Shown here piece by piece: positions 14,683 through 22,651 of a stretch of 25,322 bases of DNA. The stretch is taken from positions 1 through 25,322 of IMG/VR virus record IMGVR_UViG_3300048023_000238; one strand, given 5' to 3'. The notes under the pieces were generated by a model. The model did no database searches. It saw only the letters and a program-made list of their open reading frames with translations, and was not told the origin of the DNA. Position 1 is the first letter of the stretch. Each line of letters begins with the position of its first letter. A program made the translations under genes and the position numbers. The stretch comes from a virus.

Positions 14683-15308
14683 GATTTTTAGAAATAGCAG
14701 GTTCTAAGCAGCGTGGATTAAATTGGGATGCTGTACGTGATGTGAAGATGCCGGGAGTTATGGTCTATGACATGACAGACCTTCCTATGAGAGGCGTGAA
14801 GGATAAAACCTATGGTGGAGTGTATAATGAACATTTCATAGAACATCTCACAAAAGATCAAGGCATAAACTTTCTAAAAGAAATGCTACGTGTGATGAAA
14901 CCTTTTGGAACTATTAGAACAGTTTGGCCTCCTATGGATTTTGTAGAGTGGTTACGACAAGATAACGATTTAGATGATCACCCTTGGGTCAAACATTACT
15001 ACCAATTTTATGTGGTAAAACATAAGTTTGCTCCTAAAGGCACAGAGTTTATGCGTATGCAAGATCAGTGCGCTGAAGGTATTATGTGGCAGGGCGGTGA
15101 GCACAAATATATTTGGCGTAAGCAAGAACTTATTGATACTATGAAAGAAATAGGTTATATTAATGTAAGAGAAAAAAAATATCAAGAAAGTGGATTATCT
15201 GCATTTAAAAACATTGATACCGAAGGTGATATTAGAGCATTCCATTCTGCAGTTATAGAGGCACAATCCCCTGCAGAACAGAAAAGCCAAATGGAGCTAG
15301 ACTTATGA
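14679..15308 (+). CDS. SAM-dependent methyltransferase-like protein (Methyltransf_11 type)
   Basis: The 209-residue protein has a short first strand (FLEIAGS), DMTDLPMRG, then YNEHFIEHLTKDQGINFLKEMLRVMKP, which closely follows the EHviEHl...fL.E..RVLKPGG motif of small sugar or fatty-acid-type methyltransferases, and FGTIRTVWPP. The classic ExGxGxG loop is short (EIAGSKQRG), so activity is uncertain. Start forms an ATGA overlap with the previous gene, and the stop overlaps the next ATG (TTATGA). Confidence 0.7.
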   Translation: MRFLEIAGSKQRGLNWDAVRDVKMPGVMVYDMTDLPMRGVKDKTYGGVYNEHFIEHLTKDQGINFLKEMLRVMKPFGTIRTVWPPMDFVEWLRQDNDLDDHPWVKHYYQFYVVKHKFAPKGTEFMRMQDQCAEGIMWQGGEHKYIWRKQELIDTMKEIGYINVREKKYQESGLSAFKNIDTEGDIRAFHSAVIEAQSPAEQKSQMELDL

Positions 15309-15976
15309 AAAATATTATCCTACAACACTTTGATGGAGAGTTAAGAGAACTTGACAAATTATCTATTGCTAATATTCAGGAATATGCTAGACTAGTAAAT
15401 GCCGATTATAAACTAATCACGGGTAAGCCTTTTCGAAAGCATCTTACATCACCCTGTCAAAAGGTTCATATGCTTCATGAAGAGTTTGACGATTATGATG
15501 ACGTACTAATGCTTGACATAGATATGTTTACTCCAAAAGGAATGAAAACTAATGTTTTTAAAGAGGTGGGTGTAGGTCTTTATGAGGATGTGCAAAAAAG
15601 ATTGCACCGACAAATAGCTCAAGTGTATCCATTACAGGCTAGTGCAATTTATCCTTATTGGGGCGGGGCTATCTATAAGCTTTCTAAAAAAATGAGAATA
15701 CAACTTAGATCAGGGTTAGGTGGTAATGAAACATGGATGAACAACTATAACAAATTATATCATTTTGAAGATGAGGGTATAATGCACACCTTATCTATGA
15801 AGTCAAATTTCAGACCCAGAGAACCTTATCTTAACAAAAAATGGTGCCAGTGTAGTTTTCTTCCCAATCCAGAAAACGCTGGGTTTATTCATATCAGAAC
15901 CAAGATTACTCCTAATGGACCAAAGAGAGAGAAAATAGAAAACTATCAATATCTAATTGATCAAGATATACTGTAA
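15305..15976 (+). CDS. GT-A-type glycosyltransferase with DID motif
   Basis: The 223-residue protein shares its opening with two others in the block: KNIILQHFDG, then SIANIQEYARLVNADYKLI (about residues 20-38). The motif LMLDIDMFTPKG (D71-I-D73) is the metal-binding DxD. A YWGGAIYKLS segment and FIHIRTK follow, as the acceptor-side strands. It is shorter than its relatives by about 45 residues, lost around the acceptor region. Start overlaps the methyltransferase stop. Confidence 0.68.
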   Translation: MKNIILQHFDGELRELDKLSIANIQEYARLVNADYKLITGKPFRKHLTSPCQKVHMLHEEFDDYDDVLMLDIDMFTPKGMKTNVFKEVGVGLYEDVQKRLHRQIAQVYPLQASAIYPYWGGAIYKLSKKMRIQLRSGLGGNETWMNNYNKLYHFEDEGIMHTLSMKSNFRPREPYLNKKWCQCSFLPNPENAGFIHIRTKITPNGPKREKIENYQYLIDQDIL

Positions 15977-15987
15977 AGGATAAGATT

Positions 15988-17160
15988 GTGGAAACAGTAA
16001 ACCCAAACAATTTAATAACGCATAGAAGATTTGATGTGATTGTAAAGTATCTTTATGCCTCTAATTTATCTAGCAAATACTTTAAAAATCTATACAAAGA
16101 ACATCTTAGAGTTTGGAATGGGTTTTATGAAGGCACCCCAAGAAAAAGTGGATTTGAAGATTTTGATGATGCATTTAAATCAATAATTAATAATACAGTC
16201 GAGGAACCAGTTCCAGTAAATAGTGATGGAGATATAGTAAATGGTTCTCATAGGTTAGCAGCAGCACTACATCTGCAAAGACCTATCAATATTAGAGATT
16301 TAACACCCAAAGAAAATCCACGTATTGAAAGCAATTACGAATTTTTTATTGAAAGAAATGGTGGAATGCCGAAACATATGTTACAAAGGACAGCATTAGA
16401 GTACGTTAAACTTAAATCTAATTCGCACATCGTTTGTCTATTTCCTATTTGTTTTGATCGTATGAAAGATGTTATGAATGTAATCAACAAACATTCTAAT
16501 TTGTTTTATCATTCAGATACAACCTTAAATAGTGAAGGTCAACTTAATCTAATGAAAGAAATATATCTTACTGATGGTTGGGCAAACGAAGAAGGAATAA
16601 GAAGAAAAGGCAATCAGTGCTTTATGGGGCGTAATAATGTTAGATTTCTAGTAATAGATGGAAAAGATCTTGCAACCGTAAAAGACATGAAAAATAAGAT
16701 TAGAGCATTATTTAATGTTGGCAACCATTGTGTTCATATTACTGATACGCATGAAGAAGCAATTAGAGTAGCCAAAACAGTATTCAACGATAATAGTATC
16801 CACTTTCTCAATAATAGAAAAAACGTTTCATTTCCAAACTATGTAAAACTTTTAAAAGCCTCAAAGCCAAGTGATAATACAGTTATTACTGGATCAAGTG
16901 TTTTATCATTATATGGTTTAAGAGATTGCAAAGATCTAGATATTATTGATTATGATAATGTATTGACAGACACTCACAATCAGTATTTAGAAAAATTCTA
17001 TAAAATAACTTTAGATGATATTGTTAATAATCCTCGCAATCATTTATATTATAATGGACACAAATATGTTTCTTTAAATGTGATAAAGAATATGAAGGAA
17101 ACGAGAAATGAATCAAAGGATGTAACAGATCTACAACTAATAGAAAAGATAAGTTCTTAA
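15988..17160 (+). CDS. Two-part protein: ParB-like motif plus nucleotidyltransferase motif
   Basis: The 390-residue protein begins at GTG 15988 (AAAGGA 7 bases upstream). Near residues 75-96 it has VPVNSDGDIVNGSHRLAAALHL, the NGSHR/G-x-HR motif of ParB/Srx-fold proteins. At 302-318 it has G302-S303, a 12-residue gap, then D316-L-D318, which fits the G-[GS]-x(9-13)-D-h-D signature of polymerase-beta-type nucleotidyltransferases. The middle part has NVGNHCVHITDTHEEA and IHFLNN. Related two-part proteins are known near polysaccharide genes in bacteria, I believe, with no settled role. It might activate or sense a sugar nucleotide. Domain calls are by motif only. Confidence 0.6.
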   Translation: METVNPNNLITHRRFDVIVKYLYASNLSSKYFKNLYKEHLRVWNGFYEGTPRKSGFEDFDDAFKSIINNTVEEPVPVNSDGDIVNGSHRLAAALHLQRPINIRDLTPKENPRIESNYEFFIERNGGMPKHMLQRTALEYVKLKSNSHIVCLFPICFDRMKDVMNVINKHSNLFYHSDTTLNSEGQLNLMKEIYLTDGWANEEGIRRKGNQCFMGRNNVRFLVIDGKDLATVKDMKNKIRALFNVGNHCVHITDTHEEAIRVAKTVFNDNSIHFLNNRKNVSFPNYVKLLKASKPSDNTVITGSSVLSLYGLRDCKDLDIIDYDNVLTDTHNQYLEKFYKITLDDIVNNPRNHLYYNGHKYVSLNVIKNMKETRNESKDVTDLQLIEKISS

Positions 17161-17161
17161 A

Positions 17162-17974
17162 ATGAAAAATTTAATATATCAAGTATGGGCAGGTGATCTT
17201 TCAGAAGAAGCAAAGATTAGTAGTAACTTAATGAAAGCCTATGCAGAAAGAATAGGTGCTGAATATATACTCGATTTAAATCCAAACATTGCCAGTAAAA
17301 TATGTGATGTTCCTATGTACTTTGAATGGTTAAATCCAATAATAGATGATAGATTTCTAAAGTATGATAAAGTACTGTCAGTAGATTTAGATGTTTTTCC
17401 TGTACATAATTTGAATGAAAATATATTTGAAGAAGATATTGGCGACATAGGTGCATGCACAGAACCTTTTCAAGGTAAACAAAGAGCAACAGTTACTGTT
17501 GGGGGGCACATAAATAGAGAGAACGATGAAAGGTGGGCTTCTGTAGTAAAACAAAATTGGGGGGTCAGTCTCCCAAGAGATGAAGATCAAAACTTAAAAG
17601 TATATAACGCTGGAATGGTGGTCTTTACAAAAGAAGGAATTGAAAAAGCAAAGAAGTGGATGCCGTTTCAAGAATATATTGACTTCATGAGAAATAAAGG
17701 GTTTGGAAGATTCTATACTGTAGATCAAAACTATTTTCATTTAATGGTATGTGCAAACAGTAACATAGACTTTAGAGAAATGAATAATGGATGGAACTCT
17801 CAAGTGCATTACGTAAGAGGCCCATTATCATTAGCTAATAAGATAAACGATGAGCGAAATAAAAATACTAAATTAGTCCACGTACAAATGACCGGACATA
17901 AATGGGATGAACAAAGTCTTTATGAAATTGTAAACCTCCCTCAAAGCAAATGGAAATTTGAACTATATTCATGA
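17162..17974 (+). CDS. GT-A-type glycosyltransferase with DLD motif
   Basis: The 270-residue protein is a clear relative of the one at 13882: KNLIYQVWAGD, then SNLMKAYAERIGAEYI (about residues 21-36). The DxD motif is LSVDLDVFPVHN (D75-L-D77), followed later by VYNAGMVVFTKEG and TVDQNYFHL, the acceptor-side motifs, and LVHVQMTGHKWD near the end with a His for the metal. It starts one base after the preceding TAA. Base composition is very AT-rich like the preceding gene. Confidence 0.72.
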   Translation: MKNLIYQVWAGDLSEEAKISSNLMKAYAERIGAEYILDLNPNIASKICDVPMYFEWLNPIIDDRFLKYDKVLSVDLDVFPVHNLNENIFEEDIGDIGACTEPFQGKQRATVTVGGHINRENDERWASVVKQNWGVSLPRDEDQNLKVYNAGMVVFTKEGIEKAKKWMPFQEYIDFMRNKGFGRFYTVDQNYFHLMVCANSNIDFREMNNGWNSQVHYVRGPLSLANKINDERNKNTKLVHVQMTGHKWDEQSLYEIVNLPQSKWKFELYS

Positions 17975-17984
17975 GAGATAACTA

Positions 17985-18842
17985 ATGAGACTTTTTGTTA
18001 CAGGCGCAACAGGGTATATTGGAGCACACTTTGTAAAAGCAGCTTCAGAAGCAGGACATACTATTGTGGCAACAGATTATAATCTTTCGCAGAACGATTT
18101 AACAAAATATTCTGCGAATACTTTAGAGTGGGATATCCGCAAACCCATCACAAACAAAATAGTGGGTATAGATAAAGTTATTCACATTGCAGCAAAAACT
18201 AAAGTTCCTAACTCAGTAAAAGATCCATACGATTACTACTTGACAAATGTAGTTGGAACTAAAAACGTGATAGATGCAGCGCCGTGTAATCATTTCGTAT
18301 ATTGCTCTACAGGTAGTGCTTTCGAACCTGCTAGTAATCCTTATGCAGGATCTAAACATGCAGGTGAGCTTATAGCCAAACAGTTCAACAATAAGTGTAG
18401 CTTGGTTAGATTTTATAATGTTAGTGGAAATGATGGAATGCAAAAGTATGATGATGAATATAGTCATCTAATACGTAGGGCAGCAGCAGTTGTAAATGGT
18501 AAGTTTGATAAGTTGTATATTCATGGAACAGATTTTGACACTAGAGATGGTACGTGCATAAGGAACTATACGCATGTCAAAGACATAGTAGACTCTCTTT
18601 TAAGGATCACTGAGAACGAGCCGACCAATGAGATTGACTGTCTAGGATCACCTGATGGATATTCCGTGAGAGAGGTTATAGATACTATGTCTAATGTATC
18701 TAGAGTAAACTTTGAAGTAATTGAAGGACCAAGAAGAGATGGTGATATCGATGTATCTACTGTTCCGACAAAATCCAAATATTTCGAACAAAAAAAATCA
18801 CTTGAAGATATGTGCATTGACGCTATAAAATACGAGGTATAG
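17985..18842 (+). CDS. NAD-dependent sugar epimerase (GalE-like extended SDR)
   Basis: The 285-residue protein has the Rossmann NAD motif GATGYIG (residues 7-13), HIAAKTKVP, and the catalytic YAGSK (Y120, K124), then VRFYNVSG, RNYTHVKDIVDS and PRRDGDI, each matching the GalE subgroup of nucleotide-sugar epimerases. It would interconvert UDP-sugars such as UDP-Glc/UDP-Gal, or a related pair, giving a donor for the neighbouring transferases. Length is a little short of typical GalE (about 330). The usual Ser of the catalytic triad is seen as CSTGSAF. Confidence 0.86.
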   Translation: MRLFVTGATGYIGAHFVKAASEAGHTIVATDYNLSQNDLTKYSANTLEWDIRKPITNKIVGIDKVIHIAAKTKVPNSVKDPYDYYLTNVVGTKNVIDAAPCNHFVYCSTGSAFEPASNPYAGSKHAGELIAKQFNNKCSLVRFYNVSGNDGMQKYDDEYSHLIRRAAAVVNGKFDKLYIHGTDFDTRDGTCIRNYTHVKDIVDSLLRITENEPTNEIDCLGSPDGYSVREVIDTMSNVSRVNFEVIEGPRRDGDIDVSTVPTKSKYFEQKKSLEDMCIDAIKYEV

Positions 18843-18843
18843 A

Positions 18844-19419
18844 ATGATAAACTCTGAACTAGGACATGTGACTTCATTAGAAGAATTTAATAGTGAAATC
18901 ATACGACAGCAGGAAGAAGCACACGGGGAACACTATTGCGCCATTCATAACGCTATTAAAAAGTATATCCCAGAGTGTAAATCTTATATGGAACTTGGTA
19001 CACATCAGGGTGGCACTGCCTCTACTGCCTTACTTTGTAAACCAGAGAGCGTTCAGTTAGTAGATATTGATACTAGTAGGTATCAAAAGTTCTTGAAACC
19101 ACTTGCTGAAACGTATGCCGAAAAATATGATATTGACCTAACTGTTTTAGAGGTAAGTTCTCTTAGTATGAAGTCAACTGCCAAAACAGATATGCTAATG
19201 ATTGACTCTTTACATCATCCTAATCATATGATACAAGAGTTACGTTTACACCATTCTAATACGTATAAATATATCATAGCACACGATACAAGCATCTTGC
19301 ATGGGAAAAAAGACAACAGACTGTATGATTGTATGCAAAACTTTTGTCTAGATTATCCTTGGCAAATCGTTGAGAGAAATGAACAGAACGTTGGATATAC
19401 GGTCTTAAAAAGGAAATAG
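18844..19419 (+). CDS. Methyltransferase-like protein (CmcI/Methyltransf_24 type)
   Basis: The 191-residue protein has YMELGTHQGGTAST (about residues 48-61) as SAM-binding loop, VQLVDIDTSRY with an acidic strand end, and DMLMIDSLHHPNHMIQEL, then YIIAHDTS, which is the order of motifs in the cephalosporin hydroxylase/CmcI-like methyltransferases. It would methylate a sugar or a similar acceptor. It starts one base after the epimerase stop. No signal peptide. Confidence 0.74.
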   Translation: MINSELGHVTSLEEFNSEIIRQQEEAHGEHYCAIHNAIKKYIPECKSYMELGTHQGGTASTALLCKPESVQLVDIDTSRYQKFLKPLAETYAEKYDIDLTVLEVSSLSMKSTAKTDMLMIDSLHHPNHMIQELRLHHSNTYKYIIAHDTSILHGKKDNRLYDCMQNFCLDYPWQIVERNEQNVGYTVLKRK

Positions 19420-19424
19420 AAGCA

Positions 19425-20261
19425 ATGTCTTTAATTGAAGAACTAGACGGTCATAGAAGCAAAACTATTCCAACTAGAAAAACTGAAAAGTTTTTAGGTT
19501 TAGTAACTACGTTTATAATTTCTGATATAAATTCATCAAGCTCGACTGCAGGTATGAGAAAGGTTGTGAAATCTATAAAGGACACTAAAAGTCTGATGGA
19601 CCCGTTCATTATGCCAGCAACAACACCTGAGACTTTAGAAGAAGATTTAAAACTTTTCGGCATGTCCAAATCTGATTGGACTTATCCTTTAGCGGGTGAA
19701 AGCAGAATAGATATTAAAAGTGGTCTACACCTCACTGGATATAATGCTAAAAATATTGATAAGGTTATGTCTTGTCTAGTTTCTCATATGAGATGTTGGT
19801 TGATTGCGACAGCAGGAAGAATGCCTATCATTGTTTTAGAGCACGATGCTTTAATTAAAAGAACATTTAATCCTTACGGCACTCCTGTTCGTGATAGCAA
19901 AGAATTACTTAAGTATGGAATTATAGGATTAAACAGCCCAAAAGGTGCCACAAGAAATTGGTCAACCTATATGCAAGGTGTTTTAGATCAAAGTAAATCT
20001 GTAAAAAACACATTTGGAGAATATCAGGTTGTTGATGCGCCTTGGGTGGATAGTAACGAGTATGTACCTCAAGGATTGGCAGGTAATTCTGCATATCTTA
20101 TTACCCCTAATGTGGCAAGGAATCTTTTAGACTTAGTTGAGAAATACGGTCTATGGCCTAATGATGCTTTGATGTGTAAGCAACTATTATCATATCAATT
20201 AAAACAAATATATCCATTTGTATCAGAACTTCAAGGTATATCTTCAACAACACAAGGTTAG
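19425..20261 (+). CDS. GT25-family-like glycosyltransferase, copy 2
   Basis: The 278-residue protein has a long N-terminal extension relative to the other copies, then KVMSCLVSHMRCWLIA (helix, about residues 113-128), IIVLEHDAL (E139-H-D141), GLAGNSAYLITPNVARNLLD, and the family-like close NDALMCKQLL and YPFVSELQGISST. The final STT segment is like the last conserved motif in GT25. It uses EHD in place of EDD as do the two sister proteins. ATG 19425 has AGGAAATAGAAG upstream (weak). Acceptor unknown. Confidence 0.72.
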   Translation: MSLIEELDGHRSKTIPTRKTEKFLGLVTTFIISDINSSSSTAGMRKVVKSIKDTKSLMDPFIMPATTPETLEEDLKLFGMSKSDWTYPLAGESRIDIKSGLHLTGYNAKNIDKVMSCLVSHMRCWLIATAGRMPIIVLEHDALIKRTFNPYGTPVRDSKELLKYGIIGLNSPKGATRNWSTYMQGVLDQSKSVKNTFGEYQVVDAPWVDSNEYVPQGLAGNSAYLITPNVARNLLDLVEKYGLWPNDALMCKQLLSYQLKQIYPFVSELQGISSTTQG

Positions 20262-20263
20262 TT

Positions 20264-20911
20264 ATGAAAAATTTTGTTATTACTATTCGTGAAAATGATA
20301 AGTCTGTAGAAGCCGCACAGAAATGTATACAGTCTGCTGCTAAGTTTGGCTTAGAAGTGGACTACTATGATGCGTTTGTACCTTCGGAGTCTAAAGAGTT
20401 TATCAAAGAACAAAAGATAAACGATTTAGCCTTTAACAACAATAAGTTTTCTAGAGAAGATAATGCCAGAGCAGCCTTTTGTTCGCACTTTTCTCTTTGG
20501 CAGTTCTCCATGGAATGTAACGAAGAAATTACTATCTTTGAACATGATGCTGTAGTTGTTGATCCTATTCCTGAAATGAGTTATAATGGTTGTATATCTA
20601 TTGGTAAACCATCTTATGGAAAGTGGATAACACCTAGTTCTCTAGGAACAAATTCTCTGACTTCTAAGAAATACTTTCCTGGTGCTCACGCCTACAGGTT
20701 AAATCCTAAGGGAGCAAAGGAATTGGTGGAAAGGGCTAGATTAGAAGCGGGTCCAACTGATGTGTTTTTAAATATACATAGCTTTCCATTTCTGCAAGAG
20801 TACTATCCTTGGCCTGTAGAAGTGCGAGAAAGCTTTACTACCATCCAAAAAACTCAAGGGTGTTTAGCAAAGCATATGTATAACAAGGATTATATTATAG
20901 AGGATGTTTGA
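20264..20911 (+). CDS. GT25-family-like glycosyltransferase, copy 3
   Basis: The 215-residue protein has NFVITIRENDKS, AARF-like helix KFGLEVDYYDAF, then AFCSHFSLWQFS (about residues 71-82), ITIFEHDAVV (E93-H-D95) and GAHAYRLNPKGAKELV, then PTDVFLN and ESFTTIQKTQG. This is the fullest GT25 pattern in the window (the N-terminal strand, 'A.SH..lw' helix, acidic motif and 'ay.l...ga..Ll' are all present). The stop TGA is two bases before the next start, and AGAGG near its end serves as binding site for the following gene. Confidence 0.75.
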   Translation: MKNFVITIRENDKSVEAAQKCIQSAAKFGLEVDYYDAFVPSESKEFIKEQKINDLAFNNNKFSREDNARAAFCSHFSLWQFSMECNEEITIFEHDAVVVDPIPEMSYNGCISIGKPSYGKWITPSSLGTNSLTSKKYFPGAHAYRLNPKGAKELVERARLEAGPTDVFLNIHSFPFLQEYYPWPVEVRESFTTIQKTQGCLAKHMYNKDYIIEDV

Positions 20912-20912
20912 T

Positions 20913-21605
20913 ATGACTGTAACAGTAAGCTGTGTATATTGGGGTAGTAAGTTTTCTTTAGATTATGTGTATAACCTAAAAGCATCTATAGAAAGAAATA
21001 CCACAGTTCCTCATAAATTTGTTTGCTACACTGATAGGTCTATTCCTAATGTAGAGACAAAAATTCTTAAGCCCGGTTATGAAGGGTGGTGGAACAAACT
21101 TCAACTTTTCGACCCCGCTAATAAAGTAAGTAATCGTATGATTTATCTTGATCTAGACACAGTGATTACGGGAAACCTTGATTGGTTGTTGAATGATCGA
21201 TCATGGTTCATGGGTGTTGAAGATGTCGGTGCCGTAAATAAACATCAGCCACATCTAAAGAATGTTTTACAGACGGGTATAATGTCTTGGGATTTTGATC
21301 CTGTGTCTTTTATATGGTCAGAATTCGTATTAAGTTTTGATAGAGTGGTTGATACTTATCGTGGAGATGGAGAATATCTCAGCACCATAATCAATCCTTA
21401 TCAAAGAACACTTCTTCAGTACAAATATCCTGATGCGTTGAAGTCATATAAGTATGACGTGTACCCTAACAAACTAAAGAGGGAAACTTCTATTGTAGGA
21501 TTTCATGGAAGACCAAGTATTGAACAGGCAATGACTGAGACTATAGCAACTCCTATGGCTATTTACGAACCTCAGAAATGGATTAAGGATTATTGGAAAC
21601 GATGA
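20913..21605 (+). CDS. GT-A-type glycosyltransferase with DLD motif (GT8/DUF-type)
   Basis: The 230-residue protein begins MTVTVSCVYWGSKFS; ATG 20913 is chosen because GAGG (20900-20903) is 9 bases upstream, whereas ATG 20904 touches the binding site. Motifs: HKFVCYTDR strand, EGWWNKLQLF (about residues 57-66, typical of this transferase group), MIYLDLDTVITGNLD (D80-L-D82 and a following N), and VGFHGRPS near the C-terminus, with the His often used for the metal. Unlike the three related enzymes upstream it has no IYQV/AYAERIGA opening. It ends in ATGA with the next gene. Confidence 0.75.
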   Translation: MTVTVSCVYWGSKFSLDYVYNLKASIERNTTVPHKFVCYTDRSIPNVETKILKPGYEGWWNKLQLFDPANKVSNRMIYLDLDTVITGNLDWLLNDRSWFMGVEDVGAVNKHQPHLKNVLQTGIMSWDFDPVSFIWSEFVLSFDRVVDTYRGDGEYLSTIINPYQRTLLQYKYPDALKSYKYDVYPNKLKRETSIVGFHGRPSIEQAMTETIATPMAIYEPQKWIKDYWKR

Positions 21606-22231
21606 GCAGAACAGCACATGTGATAGGTAACGGCGATCAAGCACAGTTATATAGACCTGCGAAGGGTATCAAAGTAGCTTGCAATCAACCCCCAATGGCT
21701 ATTGAAAATCTATATGCTTCTTGTATCGTAGACTTCAAAATGTCTGCTGCACTCACAGAAGGAAGTGTAGAGATCCCGGGGGATTGGGTGCTAGGGTATA
21801 GACCTAAGATCTGGTATACAAGAAATGAAATCTTTAAGATGCGCTTTGGTCACAAGATCAAAGAGTTCTATACAGTTTTACCGCCATACACAAAACTATT
21901 TCCAAATGAAAATGAAGGTAATATGTACACGAACTTTAACTGTGGACATATGGCAGTACACTATACTGCAAACAGACTGAAGCCTGACATTCTTCACATG
22001 TACGGATTTGATTCCATATTTGATATGAACATGAGAAGCTACACAGACTTTGTTTTAAACTCAGACAGAGGTGCTACTAATAACGTGAGACTAGCAGACA
22101 GGTGGAGACCTATCTGGAACGGTATTTTTGGAGAGTTCAAGAACACTCAGTTTGTCCTTCACCACATTCATAATAAATCTAAAATCCAACTACCTGATAA
22201 CGTTGAGGTTTATGTTCCACAAAAAGCTTGA
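21602..22231 (+). CDS. Putative transferase, sialyltransferase/DUF115-like pattern
   Basis: The 209-residue protein starts MSRTAHVIGNGDQ at the ATGA overlap (TTG 21593 is possible but weaker). The first strand and loop VIGNGDQAQLY, the CNQPPMA segment, and FNCGHMAVHYTANRLKPDILHMYGFDSIFD (given in parts: NCGHMAVHYTAN, then LHMYGFDS) resemble the GNGPS ... TG.ALALA..LG....L.G.D order of DUF115/MptE-like and GT29/sialyltransferase-like Rossmann proteins. It would fit as the last transferase of the glycan block. The TGA stop lies in the -35 box of the next promoter. Fold and function are inferred. Confidence 0.55.
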   Translation: MSRTAHVIGNGDQAQLYRPAKGIKVACNQPPMAIENLYASCIVDFKMSAALTEGSVEIPGDWVLGYRPKIWYTRNEIFKMRFGHKIKEFYTVLPPYTKLFPNENEGNMYTNFNCGHMAVHYTANRLKPDILHMYGFDSIFDMNMRSYTDFVLNSDRGATNNVRLADRWRPIWNGIFGEFKNTQFVLHHIHNKSKIQLPDNVEVYVPQKA

Positions 22232-22256
22232 CAACAATGTCACCATAGTGTAATCT
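22228..22256 (+). promoter_or_regulatory. Early-type promoter P1 (TTGACA-N17-TAATCT)
   Basis: TTGACA (22228-22233), 17-base spacer, TAATCT (22251-22256). The TGA of the preceding gene (22229-22231) is inside the -35 box, and TGACA/TGTCA (22229-22233 and 22238-22242) form an inverted repeat over the start of the spacer. Confidence 0.7.
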
Positions 22257-22282
22257 GTATATGTAACAATAAGAGATTCTAT

Positions 22283-22651
22283 ATGATTGTTGAGTTTAAA
22301 AGTAAGTTCGCCAAAAAGAAAGAAGACCTCATCTGTGATGTCATTGCTTTCGGAGCACAAAAACTTTTCCCTTCTAAAGATGCTGTTTATATAAATATTG
22401 AAGCAATCAGAAAACAAGGAGTGTGCGGCGATTGCATATTAGAAGACGATGATGAGTTTACTATTCGTCTTAACAAATCACTTTCCATAACAGATCTAAT
22501 AACTACAGTTCTACATGAGCTTGTTCACGTGAGTCAATATCTCAAGTGTTTAATCATGGATACTGAGAGTGCCTATGAAGATCGTTGGCAGGAGATTGAA
22601 GCCCATGCAATGGAGAAGGAACTATTAGAGGAATACATGGTTGGACATTAA
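22283..22651 (+). CDS. HExxH metalloprotein, putative zinc peptidase
   Basis: The 122-residue protein has TVLHELVHVSQYL (HELVH at about residues 79-83), the zinc-binding and catalytic motif of zincins, and a later EIEAHAMEKEL, whose first or second Glu can be the third zinc ligand. An earlier CGDC pair (about 49-52) may or may not bind metal. The size and layout are like SprT/minimal zincin domains often found in phages. It could trim host or phage proteins. Own promoter P1 lies just upstream; the binding site AAGAGA is weak. Confidence 0.68.
   Translation: MIVEFKSKFAKKKEDLICDVIAFGAQKLFPSKDAVYINIEAIRKQGVCGDCILEDDDEFTIRLNKSLSITDLITTVLHELVHVSQYLKCLIMDTESAYEDRWQEIEAHAMEKELLEEYMVGH

Noticed and set aside
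9692-22231. DNA hypermodification locus (T4-style glucosylation)
   Set aside because: No hydroxymethylase, no DNA glucosyltransferase-like motif; the genes fit sugar-chain building better.
22390-22397. TATAAATA inside the HExxH gene
   Set aside because: Within coding sequence (Y-I-N-I codons), no gene start at the right distance.
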